DNA of 64,000 nucleotides from Symbiodinium natans (taxonomy: Eukaryota; Sar; Dinophyceae; Suessiales; Symbiodiniaceae). The notes beneath the pieces were generated by a model. That model had not been told where the DNA came from. It ran no database searches and saw only the letters and a program-made list of their open reading frames with translations. Of the stretch, positions 10,069 to 18,511 are shown one piece after another (position 1 is the first letter of the stretch; each line of letters begins with the position of its first letter). The stretch lies in the NCBI GenBank assembly GCA_905221605.1, contig CAJNDS010002202.1, forward strand, positions 877,879-941,878, written 5' to 3'. A program made the translations under genes and the position numbers.

Positions 10069-10168
10069 CCATCTTGCGTAGAGCTGCATCTGGCGGCTTT
10101 CCTGCCAGCGAGGCGTTGATGACATGGATCATGACCTCGCTGACCCCAGCTTCCAGTGCTTGAAATGG
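10069..10168 (-). CDS. Candidate internal exon with strong splice sites
   Basis: CTCTCTTTTCAG/CC on the minus strand is a pyrimidine-rich acceptor and ATGG/GTAGGT is a near-ideal donor. Thirty-three codons in phase 0 read PFQALEAGVSEVMIHVINAS then LAGKPPDAALRKM. This is one of the best exon calls by splice sites. The next exon downstream is unclear because phases with 9675-9747 do not agree. Function unknown. Confidence 0.45.
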
Positions 10169-10339
10169 CTGAAAAGAGAGAATGGGGCTTATAGGGCTTC
10201 TGGCTTTATAGGGCTTTTCAGAGTTAGGGTTTAGGCTAATAAGGGTTGGGTTTATCGGGCTTATCGCGTTTGTAGGTTTAGGCAGGGGAGCTACTAGGGC
10301 TTGTGCTGGCTGCGCACCACCTTTCAAACCTTTCAAAGA

Positions 10340-10660
10340 AACTAAAGCAGGAACCCTTCTGAGAAGGGACCTTGGGGGGGTTTTTTGGGGGGTTCTTTAC
10401 GGCTACTTAGGTATATGGGGATTATATAAGGCCGAAGGTATATAGAGGGGAACAAGATTAAGGGTCCCTTCTAGGGGTCCCTCCTTATACTCTAGGGGTT
10501 CTCCTTGGACCCCTACAGTTGTACCCTGGGTATTGGGGTCCGATGCAATTTAAGGGCCATATTAGGAGCAGATTAAGGAAGGGGAACCTTTACAACCTTA
10601 GTGGTACGAGTCTTAATCCCTTGATACACCTCGAAGGTCCCACGTAATCAGGCCTAATTA
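10340..10660. repeat. Dispersed repeat sharing its end with 42776-42910
   Basis: The right part (GGGAACCTTT...GTACGAGTCTTAATCCCTTGATACACC) closely matches 42840-42900. The middle, with AAGGGTCCCTTC and AGGGGTCCCTCC, resembles in inverse orientation parts of 21720-21900 and 25735-25870. I take these as copies of one repeat family; ends are not defined and no coding is seen. Confidence 0.55.
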
Positions 10661-10826
10661 AACTCTGTAAGCGACGTGCCTAAACCGACTAGACCCCAGG
10701 AGCCATGGAGTTGAGGCCAGCTCTGGCATTGAATCCTAAACCCGAAACCCTAAAACCTAAACTCTGAATCCTGAACCCTAAACCCTAAACCCTAAACCCT
10801 AAACCCTAAACCCCCAAAACTGCAGA

Positions 10827-10958
10827 TCAGGGCACCACCGAACCTGGCCCCGCGGCGGCTTCGTTCTGCTCAGGTGTCTGCAGAAACTGCAGCTCAATCT
10901 CAGCTGTAGGGTTTAGGGTTTAGGGTTTAGGGTTTAGGGTTCAGGCTCAATCTCAGCT
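10827..10958 (-). CDS. Candidate terminal exon interrupted by a telomeric insertion
   Basis: From 10903 the minus frame reads EIELQFLQTPEQNEAAAGPG then SVVP to TGA at 10827-10829. GCTCAATCTCAGCT (14 bp) occurs at 10892-10905 and again at 10945-10958, flanking 39 bp of telomeric repeat (10906-10944). Reading the site without the insert gives an open upstream continuation (SPGAEIEL). So a telomeric patch appears to have entered a coding segment with a 14-bp duplication. No clean GT/GC-AG excision is available. Confidence 0.4.
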
Positions 10959-12043
10959 CCCGGTGATAAGGAGGAATGTGATTTGTATTTTAGGGGGGTT
11001 CTTAAGCATAAGCCCTAAACCCTAAGCCCTATGAACCCTAAACCCCTGAACCCTAAGCCCAAAAAAAACCCTGAACCCCAAAAAGTTTACGGCCAATCAG
11101 GATTAGTTACGTTCAAGGGGCCGAAGCATCGGGTTTTTCGGTCATAAACTTGGGGTTCGGGGCCAACAACCGGTCTGAGCACTTTCTTGGGGTTTAGGGT
11201 GTAGGGTCTAGGATTCAGGATGTTGGGTTTTGAGGGTTTAGGGTTTAGGGTTTAAGGCTTAGGGTTTTTTGGGGTTTGGGGAACGCCTGAACACCGGATC
11301 TGAAACAAACCTGTGCTGCTTTCAGTGACATCTCCCAAGTCTTGTATTCTCTAAGCCAGGAACACCTACAAACTACACTTCTTGCATATCCCTTCATTAT
11401 GGGATATTGGGGTGCTGCAACATGAACTATAGTTGAATACTCCTTTCTTGCGAGATGTTGGTGCAACCTAAGTATGACTACGCTGCCGCCTATGTCCTGT
11501 CGATGCCCTCGCTGCGCATAGACGCTCTCCAAGCGGGCCAGTATGCAAGCGGGTGACGATGCTTGTCCCACAAGACTGCAGAACGGCCAAGACACAGAAC
11601 GCCGCTGACACCAAGGTCTTGAAGAAGAGCTTTCCACATGCACTGATGCCAAATCGGCAGCACAAGGAGGATGCTGATGCAAGTTTCGTAGCGCTTAGGG
11701 TTTCTAGGGTTACTAGGATTTCTAAGGTTTAGGGTTCAGGTTTTCAGGGGGAAGTGCTTCGGCAGGAACAAAGGGGGTGCTAGGACGTAGGACTCAGGGC
11801 TGTGGGTTCGCAGAGAGCGCGGGCAGCCATGCAGTAGGGTCCAGGCAGGGCTTCAGATCCTTTAAGCGACATAACGTGTTAGGTATCGCTTTCCCAATCA
11901 AGCCGATGATGTCTCGGAAAGGGTATCGCATGTCTCTAGGGGAGCTGAAAAGTCTTGGGGCCTAAGAAGTGTCTAGGTACCGTTTAGGGTTTAGGGTTTA
12001 GGGTTTAGGGTTCAGGGTTTTAGGGTTTATGGTTTCAAGATCT
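10959..12043. other. Unassigned unique DNA between short repeat runs
   Basis: Mostly complex sequence with short repeat runs (11228-11285, 11975-12020). A minus-strand frame at 11245-11682 (145 codons) overlaps another open frame (11468-11665). Neither shows a recognisable domain. Coding here is possible but I cannot support a gene model. Confidence 0.4.
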
Positions 12044-12336
12044 ATGGAAAACCGGACCGATCATGCTGACTGCTCATGGGCCGCTGGTTTCCAGACCAGC
12101 GTTCCGGTTGTTTTGTGCAAAGAAAGCGGTCTCGCTGAGGGCATCGCTTTGAATGTTCGACTCAAGGAACGGCAAATATCGGTTTTGGGGGTTTAGGGTT
12201 TAGGGTTTGGGGTTTGGGGTTTAGGGTTTAGGGTTTAGGGTTCAGGGTTTAGGGCGCTTCCTCAGCACATGTGCTCATGTCTCGCCACAAAGTAGATTGG
12301 GAGGCGCGGGGTTTCGCCATCGCTCACATTGGCTAG
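12044..12336 (+). CDS. Candidate two-exon gene with a 62-nt telomeric intron
   Basis: Exon one (12044-12190) opens ATG and reads 49 codons including CKESGLAEGIALNVRLKERQ, ending G/GTTTAG. The interval 12191-12252 (62 nt) is only TTTAGGG, TTTGGGG and TTCAGGG units, beginning GT and ending TTTAG. Exon two (12253-12336) continues in phase 0 with GASSAHVLMSRHKVDWEARG then FAIAHIG and TAG. The unspliced frame stops at once in the repeat, so removal is needed for the 76-residue product. An in-frame upstream extension exists, so the start is provisional. No family recognised. Confidence 0.45.
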
Positions 12337-12772
12337 TACGCCAAGGTCATACCCTAAATCCAAAACCCTGAACACCTTATCCGCACTGCAACCTACACCC
12401 CAAAGAACCATTGAGCGGAATCTGCCCAAAATCCGTAAAACCCACATGAACACGCTAGAACCCCAAAAACTGAACCAGATCAGATAAGTACCCTAAAACC
12501 CCTAAGACCCGTAGGTTCAGGGTTTAGGGTTTAGCGTTTAGGGTTTAGGGTTCAGGGTTTAGGTCCAACAAGTCTCGAGTCTTTTACGGCAGTCAGGGTT
12601 TGTAGGCAGGGCCAAACTTGAGGGATCCCTGAAAAATCTATACCCTAAACCCTAAACCCTGAGCCGAAGAACCCTAAACCCAAAACCCAAAACCCTAAAC
12701 CCCAAACCCCAAACCCTAAACCCTAAACCCTAAACCCTAGCCCTTAAACCCTAAACCCTAAACCCGACCAAG
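12337..12772. repeat. Short telomeric runs and unassigned sequence
   Basis: Contains degenerate repeat (12519-12562, 12640-12770) around a short unique patch. No gene is supported. Confidence 0.5.
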
Positions 12773-12841
12773 GCGCCTTCACAGCTGCCACAGGAACTTC
12801 CGAAAGTAGCGCCGCCGACTTCGCAAGCGCCTCCTGGCTCT
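12773..12841 (+). CDS. Candidate internal exon, proline-rich
   Basis: ACCAAG/G precedes and TCT/GTAAGC follows. Twenty-three phase-0 codons read APSQLPQELPKVAPPTSQ then APPGS. A Pro/Gln/Ala-rich linker-type peptide. The upstream intron would be CCCTAAA-oriented repeat. No partner exon identified. Confidence 0.38.
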
Positions 12842-13993
12842 GTAAGCCCTACATAACCTCTGAGGGATGTTGGGTTTAGGGTTTAGGGTTTAGGGTTTAG
12901 GGTTTAGGGTTTAGGGTTTAGGGTTTAAGGTTTAGGGTTTAGGGTTTAGTGCTTAGTGTTTAGGGCTACTTTGCATGATCCCTGAGTAGGGGCCCTTCAA
13001 TGGGGGACCCCTTACACACCCTTGATAGCTTTAAAGAAGATAAGGTACCATACTAAGGGACCATGTAGCCCTAATCCCTAAACCCTAAACCCTAAACCCT
13101 AAACGCTGAACCCTGAACCCTAATCCCAAGGGAACATATATCCCAAGGGACCATATTAAGGCACTATGTAACCTTGCTTAGATAACCCCTAAATCCTAAA
13201 CCCTGACGACCACCTACTCCCCCAAGCGCCAGGGCTGTCGCGGCTGAAGGTTCAGAGGTTTGGCCTCTTTCCCGAAAAGAAACGCATGCCCCTCCCAAGC
13301 AAGCCCTATAGGGCCTAAACCCTAAACCCTAAACCTTGTACCCTAAATCCTAAAGCCTATAAAACCCTAAGCCCTAGGGTTTAGGGTCACCAAGGGTCGT
13401 ATGCGGTCTTTAGTTCTTAGCACTCAAGCAGGATTGTCTCATTGTGCATGGGCCAGTGGTGGTACCCCTGAAAAGGGTTTAGGATTGAGAGTTTAGAGGG
13501 GGGCCTCAACATCCTTGGTCCCTCAATATGGTCCCTTACCTTCTTTACATTCTATCAAGGGGGTGTATAAGGGGTCCCCCCAGAGGGCCCCTGCTCAGGG
13601 ATCATGCAAAGCAGCCCTAAACCCTAAACCCTAAACATGAAACCCCAAGCCCGAAGCCTAATTAAACCCTAAACTCAAACTTAGCCCTACACATAAAACC
13701 CCAAGCCCAAAGCCAAATTAAACCCTATAAGCCCTAAACCCCTACCCTAAACCGCAACTACACCAGAACACGGCAGTCGATTCTGAATACAAGGCCTCTG
13801 TCCCTTCGTTTCTCTATTCCTTAAACCGGGACCAAAAGGAACGGACCATGTAGCCCGAAACTCTCAACCCTAAACCCTAAGCCCTATAAGCCTGAAACTC
13901 TCAACCCTAATACCTAAACTCTCAACCCTAAACCCCAGACCCTAAGCCCCAAACTGCCACCCTAAACCAGCGGACCCTAATACCCTTTAGGGC
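12842..13993. repeat. Telomeric runs and three copies of a GGGCTACATGGTCC-ended element
   Basis: A TTTAGGG run (12875-12962) is followed by element copies at about 12963-13087 (AAGGGACCATGTAGCCC end), a partial near 13135-13180, and an inverse copy at about 13500-13618 (CTCAATATGGTCCCTTACCTTC). Related copies are at 16282-16427, 20450-20575 and 22977-23097. They carry AAGAAGGTAAGGGACCAT-like motifs and no coding. The remainder is degenerate CCCTAAA sequence. Confidence 0.55.
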
Positions 13994-14330
13994 TTATATA
14001 AGGGCTTTTAGCATGAGGCCGCGCAACCCTTCTTGCTGCCACTCCTTGATGGGGCCGGATGCGAGGAAAGCCAGCGTGTCGGAGACCCGAAGAATCTCAT
14101 ACCTCTCGCGACTTGGAGGTTCAGGGTACTGTACTTAAAGGGGTTTAGGTTTTAGGGTTTAGGGTTTAGGGTTTAGGGTTTAGGGTTTATGGTACTTATT
14201 AACCAATTATACCTGTGTGTTTAACCCACTTTCAAGCCCCTTAAGTGCCCTAATATGGTTATAACTACAGGTAAAAAGTACAGGTACCATGAACCTCTCG
14301 CTACTCCAGGGAGGTTCCGAGAGATCTCTT
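13994..14330 (-). CDS. Candidate gene 3' end; intron is an inverted-repeat element
   Basis: Exon one (14330-14295) follows TTGGGCAG and reads RDLSEPPWSSE. Exon two (14102-13994) continues RYEILRVSDTLAFLASGPIK then EWQQEGLRGLMLKALI to TAA. The 192-nt intron (14294-14103) begins GT and ends AG inside an 8-bp direct repeat, CCTCTCGC on the plus strand at 14102-14109 and 14294-14301. Exact removal therefore rebuilds the uninterrupted sequence and keeps the frame. Upstream exons are probably beyond the telomeric block at 14352-14437. Function unknown. Confidence 0.5.
14110..14293. mobile_element. CTTGGAGG-family element acting as an intron, 8-bp duplication
   Basis: Left arm GACTTGGAGGTTCAGGGTAC and right arm GTACAGGTACCATGAA are inverted relatives of the element ends at 5953 and 6945. 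Flanked by exact CCTCTCGC duplicates. An internal TTTAGGG patch (about 14156-14190) has grown in it. Sits between two in-frame exon parts on the minus strand. Confidence 0.65.
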
Positions 14331-15517
14331 CTGCCCAAGGGTGCAGCGTCTAGCCCTAAACCCTAAACCCTAAACCCTAAACCCTAAGCCCTAAACCCTA
14401 AACCCTAAACCCTAAACCCTAGCCCTAAACCCTAAAGCAGGGACTTTTTCAAGGCTTGCGGCTTAAAGGGGTTTACGGCTATTGCAGGGCTTGTAACGGC
14501 TGGGGCCTTGCCAGCGGACAAGGGCCAAACCCGAGGCTCGAGCCCGGCGAGCAACCCTAAACCTTAAAGGGTTTAGGGTTTAGGGTTAGGGTTTAGGGTT
14601 TAGGGTTTAGGGTTTAGGGTTTAGGGTTTAGGGTTTAGGGTTTAGGGTTTAGGGTTTAGGGTTTAGGGTTTAGGGTTTGGGGTTTGGGGTTTAGGTAGGG
14701 TTTAGGGTTTAGAGTTTAGGGTGTAGGGTTTAGGGTTTAGTGTTTACGGAACCCTAACCCAGTGCCCCGGAAGGCGCCCGACGACCGGCGCCGATGCGCG
14801 GCTTGCGGAGCATGCGCAGAGGCGGCGATGATTCTTGTCGCCAGGGACCTGAACCCAAAGCGTTTAGGGTTTAGGGTTTAGGGTTTAGGGTTTAGGGTTT
14901 AGGGTTTAGGGTTTAGGGTTTAGGGTTTAGGGGTTGGGCTTTGGGGTTTGGGGTTTAGAGTTTTTTAGTGTATACTTGGGCATTAGAGGGGACCTGAAGC
15001 TGAGGGGCTGAACACCCGAGCCCCAAAAACAGGTTAGCCTTTAAGTATAGTAGGGTTTAGGGTTTAGGGTTTGGGGTTTAGGGTTTAGGGTTTAGGGTTT
15101 AGGGTTTAGGGCTACACAACAAAGACAGGTTAAAGGTTCCCCTAAAGAAGGGTGTTGATATGCCAAGACTGTCGTGTTCCCCTCCGGAGACCGAAATGCA
15201 GCCAAAAAAACATCCGCCAAAACGAAGGGTTCAGGGTTTAGGGTGTGGGGTGTAGGGTTTAGGGTTTAGGGTTTGGGGTGTAGGGTCTAGGGTTTTAGGG
15301 AAGGCACTTCCCCCTTGTTGAAACCGTCCTGGAAATGGCGGGGGTTTATAGGGAATACGACGTATGATTTCGGCGATTAGGGTTAGCGGAAACTGTGATT
15401 TAATCTCCCTCTTGTGGCAATGGTTGATAGAAAAAGGGTCCTAAACCCTAAACCCTAAACCCTAAACCCTAAATCCCAAACCCCAAACCCCAAACCCTAA
15501 ACCCTAAACCTAAAGAG
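14331..15517. repeat. Telomeric runs and a paired-end repeat around 14990-15150
   Basis: Runs at 14352-14437, 14575-14740, 14863-14931, 15052-15110 and 15437-15512. The pair AGGTTAGCCTTTAAG (about 15031) and AGGTTAAAGGTTCCCC (about 15126) flanks a telomeric run and matches the element at 23111-23224. A plus-strand segment at about 15168-15221 is open (KTVVFPSGDRNAAKKTSAKT) and ends ACGAAGG/GTTCAG, a possible exon. Confidence 0.5.
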
Positions 15518-15715
15518 TTTTGGAAGCACCACAGACAAGCAGCCGGAAACTTAGGATGCGTGATGGCCGGATTAGACACCCTTAACCCGAAGCCCATTGG
15601 GTTTAGGGTTTAGGGTTTAGGGTTTCGGGTTTCGGGTTTCGGGTTCAGGGTTGAAATAGGCACTTCTGGGTTTTTGAGCGTTGATCGCTTCCAATTAAAC
15701 GGTTGTAAGCCCTAG
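15518..15715 (+). CDS. Candidate two-exon 3' end with a 48-nt telomeric intron
   Basis: Exon one (15518-15600) reads FWKHHRQAAGNLGCVMAGLD then TLNPKPI with two bases over, ending ATTGG/GTTTAG. The interval 15601-15648 is TTTAGGG and TTTCGGG units, from GT to TTCAG. Exon two (15649-15715) continues in phase with VEIGTSGFLSVDRFQLNGCK and TAG. The unspliced frame is not usable across the repeat in this phase. Intron length is short. Function unknown; competing frames exist in 15742-15993. Confidence 0.4.
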
Positions 15716-15910
15716 CAACGGAGAGATCCTTATACCACGAAGTGACTATATGCCGGTTCCCAAAGAGAAGTGCCCCGTTCTTGAGGGTGTTCCTATCAAA
15801 AAGCAGAAAAGGTTTTTGGGCTTTGGGCAATGCCAACTTGCAGTTCCAAATTTGGGCCCAAATGTCTCTCCTCATCTCTTCTCAAAGTATGTCCATCCTT
15901 TTTGCCTCTA

Positions 15911-16026
15911 CTAGACCCCAAGAGCTTCCTAGGAATAAAACAGGGTGCCCCTTTTTGGGCTCTAAGCGGCTTGCAAGGGAACCTAAACCCTAAAACAAAG
16001 GAATAGGGCCTACTGTGCCATGGGTC
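15911..16026. mobile_element. CTAG-GACCC inverted-repeat element
   Basis: Starts CTAGACCCCAAGAGCTTCC and ends TGTGCCATGGGTCCTAA, with the family interior (GGGTGCCCCTTTTTGGG, AAGGGAACCTAAACCC, AGGAATAGGGCC). No coding and no clear target duplication. Right next to it, 16048-16095 is the right half of a second copy, with expanded C15 and A14 tracts, abutting the exon at 16096-16179. Confidence 0.65.
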
Positions 16027-16095
16027 CTAAATACCCTATACCCTAACACCCCCCCCCCCCCCCAAAAAAAAAAAAAAGGAGGAAAGAGGGCCTAC

Positions 16096-16179
16096 TCTAT
16101 GCTCGAAAAGGAGAGCATCTTGTAGCCGCGTAGCCACATCGCAGGCGGCCACGGCATTGCCGAAAAAGCAAGGATCGCC
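16096..16179 (-). CDS. Candidate internal exon ending in an inverted-repeat element
   Basis: CTTGCGCCAG/GG is a good acceptor. Twenty-eight phase-0 codons read GDPCFFGNAVAACDVATRLQ then DALLFEHR, and AGA/GTAGGC is the donor. The donor falls within the inverted repeat of the half element at 16048-16095 (AGAGTAGGCC). Strongly protein-like, one of the better exon calls. Family not recognised; a plus-strand frame also exists. Confidence 0.42.
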
Positions 16180-16281
16180 CTGGCGCAAGGGCCGCGCCCT
16201 CTAGGTTTAGGGTTCAAGGGTTCAAGGGTTCAAGGGTTCAAGGGTTCAGGGTTTAGGGTTTAGGGTTTAGGGTTTAGGGTT

Positions 16282-16427
16282 CAGGGCTAATTACATGGCC
16301 CCTCACAATGGTCCCTCAACTTCTTTACAGGGTTGTGAACCATGAACCCCTTGGGTGTTATGAGGTCTATGAGGGGTATCCTTTTTTTAAGGGCCCAGAC
16401 GAAGGGACCATGTAGCTACCCTATAAG
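16282..16427. mobile_element. GGGTAGCTACATGGTCC-ended element
   Basis: Left end ATTACATGGCCCCTCACAATGG, right end GGGACCATGTAGCTACCC (inverted relation). Interior has a short unique core with TTCTTTACAGGGTTGTGAACC. Related to 12963-13087, 13500-13618 and 22977-23097. No open frame. Confidence 0.5.
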
Positions 16428-16763
16428 AATAAGGCGTATAAGGAGAAGTGACCCCATATTCTGATGTAGTCCCTATATGCTCAAGCAGTCCCTACTTTAC
16501 CCCGGTTCGGTATCTTCAAAGGCGTTCAACATGTCTTGAAGGTGTCTTTATGGCTAGGGGTCTCGCAGCCCTTGGGCTCTTGAAGTGTGCCAAACGGTTT
16601 AGGGTTTTGGGGCTTCAAGCATCCCCCTACACACAAAAAAACATCAACAAATCTCGCAAACATGCACCTGTTTAGAACGGGGGGATTAGGAGAGAGACCA
16701 GGTTAAAAGCTTCAAAATTAGGGTGCGGCTTGAGGTTTCGGATTTGTCCGAGGCTTCAACCCC

Positions 16764-16897
16764 CTGGGTAGCCCAGTAACCAGGTTCTAAGGGTACCCTT
16801 TTCGGGGTTTGTTGCTTGACATGGGGACCTAGAACTCGTCAAAAGGCGAAACCTAGAACAGAGAAAAGGGCAAAACGGACTCTGCCAGGCTACCAAG
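16764..16897. mobile_element. Diverged copy of the intron-forming element family
   Basis: Left end CTGGGTAGCCCAGTAACC and right end CTGCCAGGCTACCAAG match the ends of the elements inside the PPR and BTB genes. The interior is changed and slightly longer. Flanking bases (CCCC and ACCC) suggest a weak 3-4 bp duplication. It lies outside any gene I can call. Confidence 0.6.
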
Positions 16898-16994
16898 ACC
16901 CTAAACCTCAAACACCTAGACCCTGTAAACCCAAGTCTCTTTAACCCCCAAACCCTAACCTCCCTCAAACTTAGAACGGCGCGTGAGCTCACAG

Positions 16995-17617
16995 TTTTGC
17001 TTACTCCGGAACGCTACGGGTGCTACACACGGAAGGCAGAGAGCAAAACCCCACAAGTCCCTCAAAGGAAAGGGTTTAGGGTTTAGGGTTTAGGGTTTAG
17101 GGTTTAGGGTTTAGGGTTTAGGGTTTAGGGTTTAGGGTTTAGGGTTTAGGTTAGGGTTTAGGGTTTAGGGTTTAGGGTTTAGGGTTTAGGGTTTAGGGTT
17201 TAGGGTTTAGGGTTTAGGGTTTAGGGTTTAGGGTTTAGGGTTTAGGGTTTAGGGTTTAGGGTTTAGGGTTTAGGCGGTTTAGGGTTCAGGAATTAGGGTT
17301 CAGGGCATGCCCACAACCTTGAATTGGAACAGCCCTTCGTCTCAGTAGACTTCTTCAGGGTCCCGCCTGTCCATCGCGTAGCTCAGAGCTACCCTCGAAG
17401 AAGCTCCTCGAGATTCGAGCGCGGGTTGTGGGGTTTAGGGCTGCGGGTGTTTTGGCTTAAGGCTCGAGGATTTCGGGTCTCGGGTTTGGGGATTTGGGGT
17501 TTAGGGTACGAGGTGCACGATGGGTTTCTCGCAGCCACACCTCATGATGAGCACCGTCGCCTTTCCTGCTCAGCCCTACACCGCAAAACTTCTCCCGAAA
17601 AAAAGCCTAAACCCTAA
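16995..17617 (+). CDS. Candidate gene fragment with a 230-nt telomeric intron
   Basis: Exon one (16995-17073, after CTCACAG) reads FCLLRNATGATHGRQRAKPH then KSLKGK plus one base, ending AAAGG/GTTTAG. Interval 17074-17303 is almost entirely TTTAGGG, ending TTCAG. Exon two (17304 onward) continues in phase with HAHNLELEQPFVSVDFFRVP then PVHRVAQSYPRRSSSRFER. The frame then either passes through a 72-nt degenerate repeat (17433-17504) or splices it out, both in phase, into YEVHDGFLAATPHDEHRRLS. It ends at a TAA in the next CCCTAAA array (17615-17617). Function unknown. Confidence 0.45.
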
Positions 17618-18119
17618 ACCCTAAACCCTAAACCCTAAACCCTAAACCCTAAACCCTAAACCCTAAACCCTAAGCCCCAAACCCTAAACCCTGAACCCTG
17701 AACCCTGAACCCTAAACCCTAAACCCTAAACCCTACCCCACGAACCCTGCAGCCTCCACGCTCAAACCCGCAAGCTGCCAACCCAGAGACTCCAAAACCC
17801 CTTACATAATTAAGGCAAGTCCCTTAAATGTTAAATAGGAACCCTGATATGATTTAAGGTACATTCCTCAATTATAAGGGGTCTGGGAGTCTCTGGAAAT
17901 CCCTGACACGGACGACCCCAGCATGAAATCCGGAAGGCAAAAGCCCTCAACCCTCAGCCCTAAACTCTAGAGGTTTAGGGTTTAGGGTTTCGGGTTTAGG
18001 GTTTAGACACTTAGCAAAAAAAGCCCTCAACCAGCCACCCACCCAGCCACCCAGCCACCCACCCACCCACCCACCCACCCCCAGCCAAAAAATGAAACAC
18101 GTAAACCCTAAACCCCTAA
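17618..18119. repeat. Telomeric run, unassigned DNA and CCCACCCAGCCA repeat
   Basis: CCCTAAA and CCCTGAA units at 17605-17735, a unique A/T-richer patch (17795-17900) with complementary ends (TTACATAATTAAGG and CCTCAATTATAAGG), and a simple CCCACCCAGCCA-type tract (18031-18080). No gene. Confidence 0.5.
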
Positions 18120-18285
18120 AACCCACAGCCTCCAATTCTTTTTCACAAACATTTTCGTCTTGTTTCAAACTGGTTTTTAATAAATACCCAAAATAGAGTG
18201 ATTCTTTCACTTGTTGAATTTGATCTTCTGTTAGTTCTGATTGCAAGGATGATGTCAAATTCTCATTTGTTTTCATGTCGAAACC
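18120..18285 (-). other. A/T-rich open segment unlike its surroundings
   Basis: About 165 bp between short telomeric patches, clearly richer in A and T than its neighbours. The minus frame is open with AAA, GAA, CAA and TTG codons: MKTNENLTSSLQSELTEDQI then QQVKESLYFGYLLK. This codon use differs from the other candidate exons. It might be a captured piece of organellar, bacterial or other foreign coding DNA. The LTEDQIQQVKE stretch faintly recalls the helix before an EF-hand, but no EF loop is present. Confidence 0.35.
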
Positions 18286-18426
18286 CCTAAACCCCAACAA
18301 CAGTAGAGAGAAAACACATGAGTTCATCATGGGGGGGGAGTATAGAGGGCGGTAGTAGCCCTAAACCCTAAACCCTAAACACTGTAGAGGGGGGGGGAGA
18401 AAAACGGGACGGAGTAGTAGGGAAAC

Positions 18427-18511
18427 CTATGCGTTCAGGCCGAAGGAGCTGGTGTAGGAAGGGAGCTCCCCAATCCGGACAGTCCTGTCTGAGGGCTCAT
18501 CGCATTTCTTG
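18427..18511 (-). CDS. Candidate 3'-terminal exon
   Basis: From ATCCAAG/AAATGC on the minus strand, codons read CDEPSDRTVRIGELPSYTSS then FGLNA to TAG at 18427-18429. Composition is protein-like, next to a telomeric and poly-G flank. The exact start is uncertain. Function unknown. Confidence 0.33.

Noticed and set aside
11245-11682. Degraded PPR gene (a frame contains ISACGK)
   Set aside because: Only one short motif resembles a PPR unit; no repeated pattern follows.
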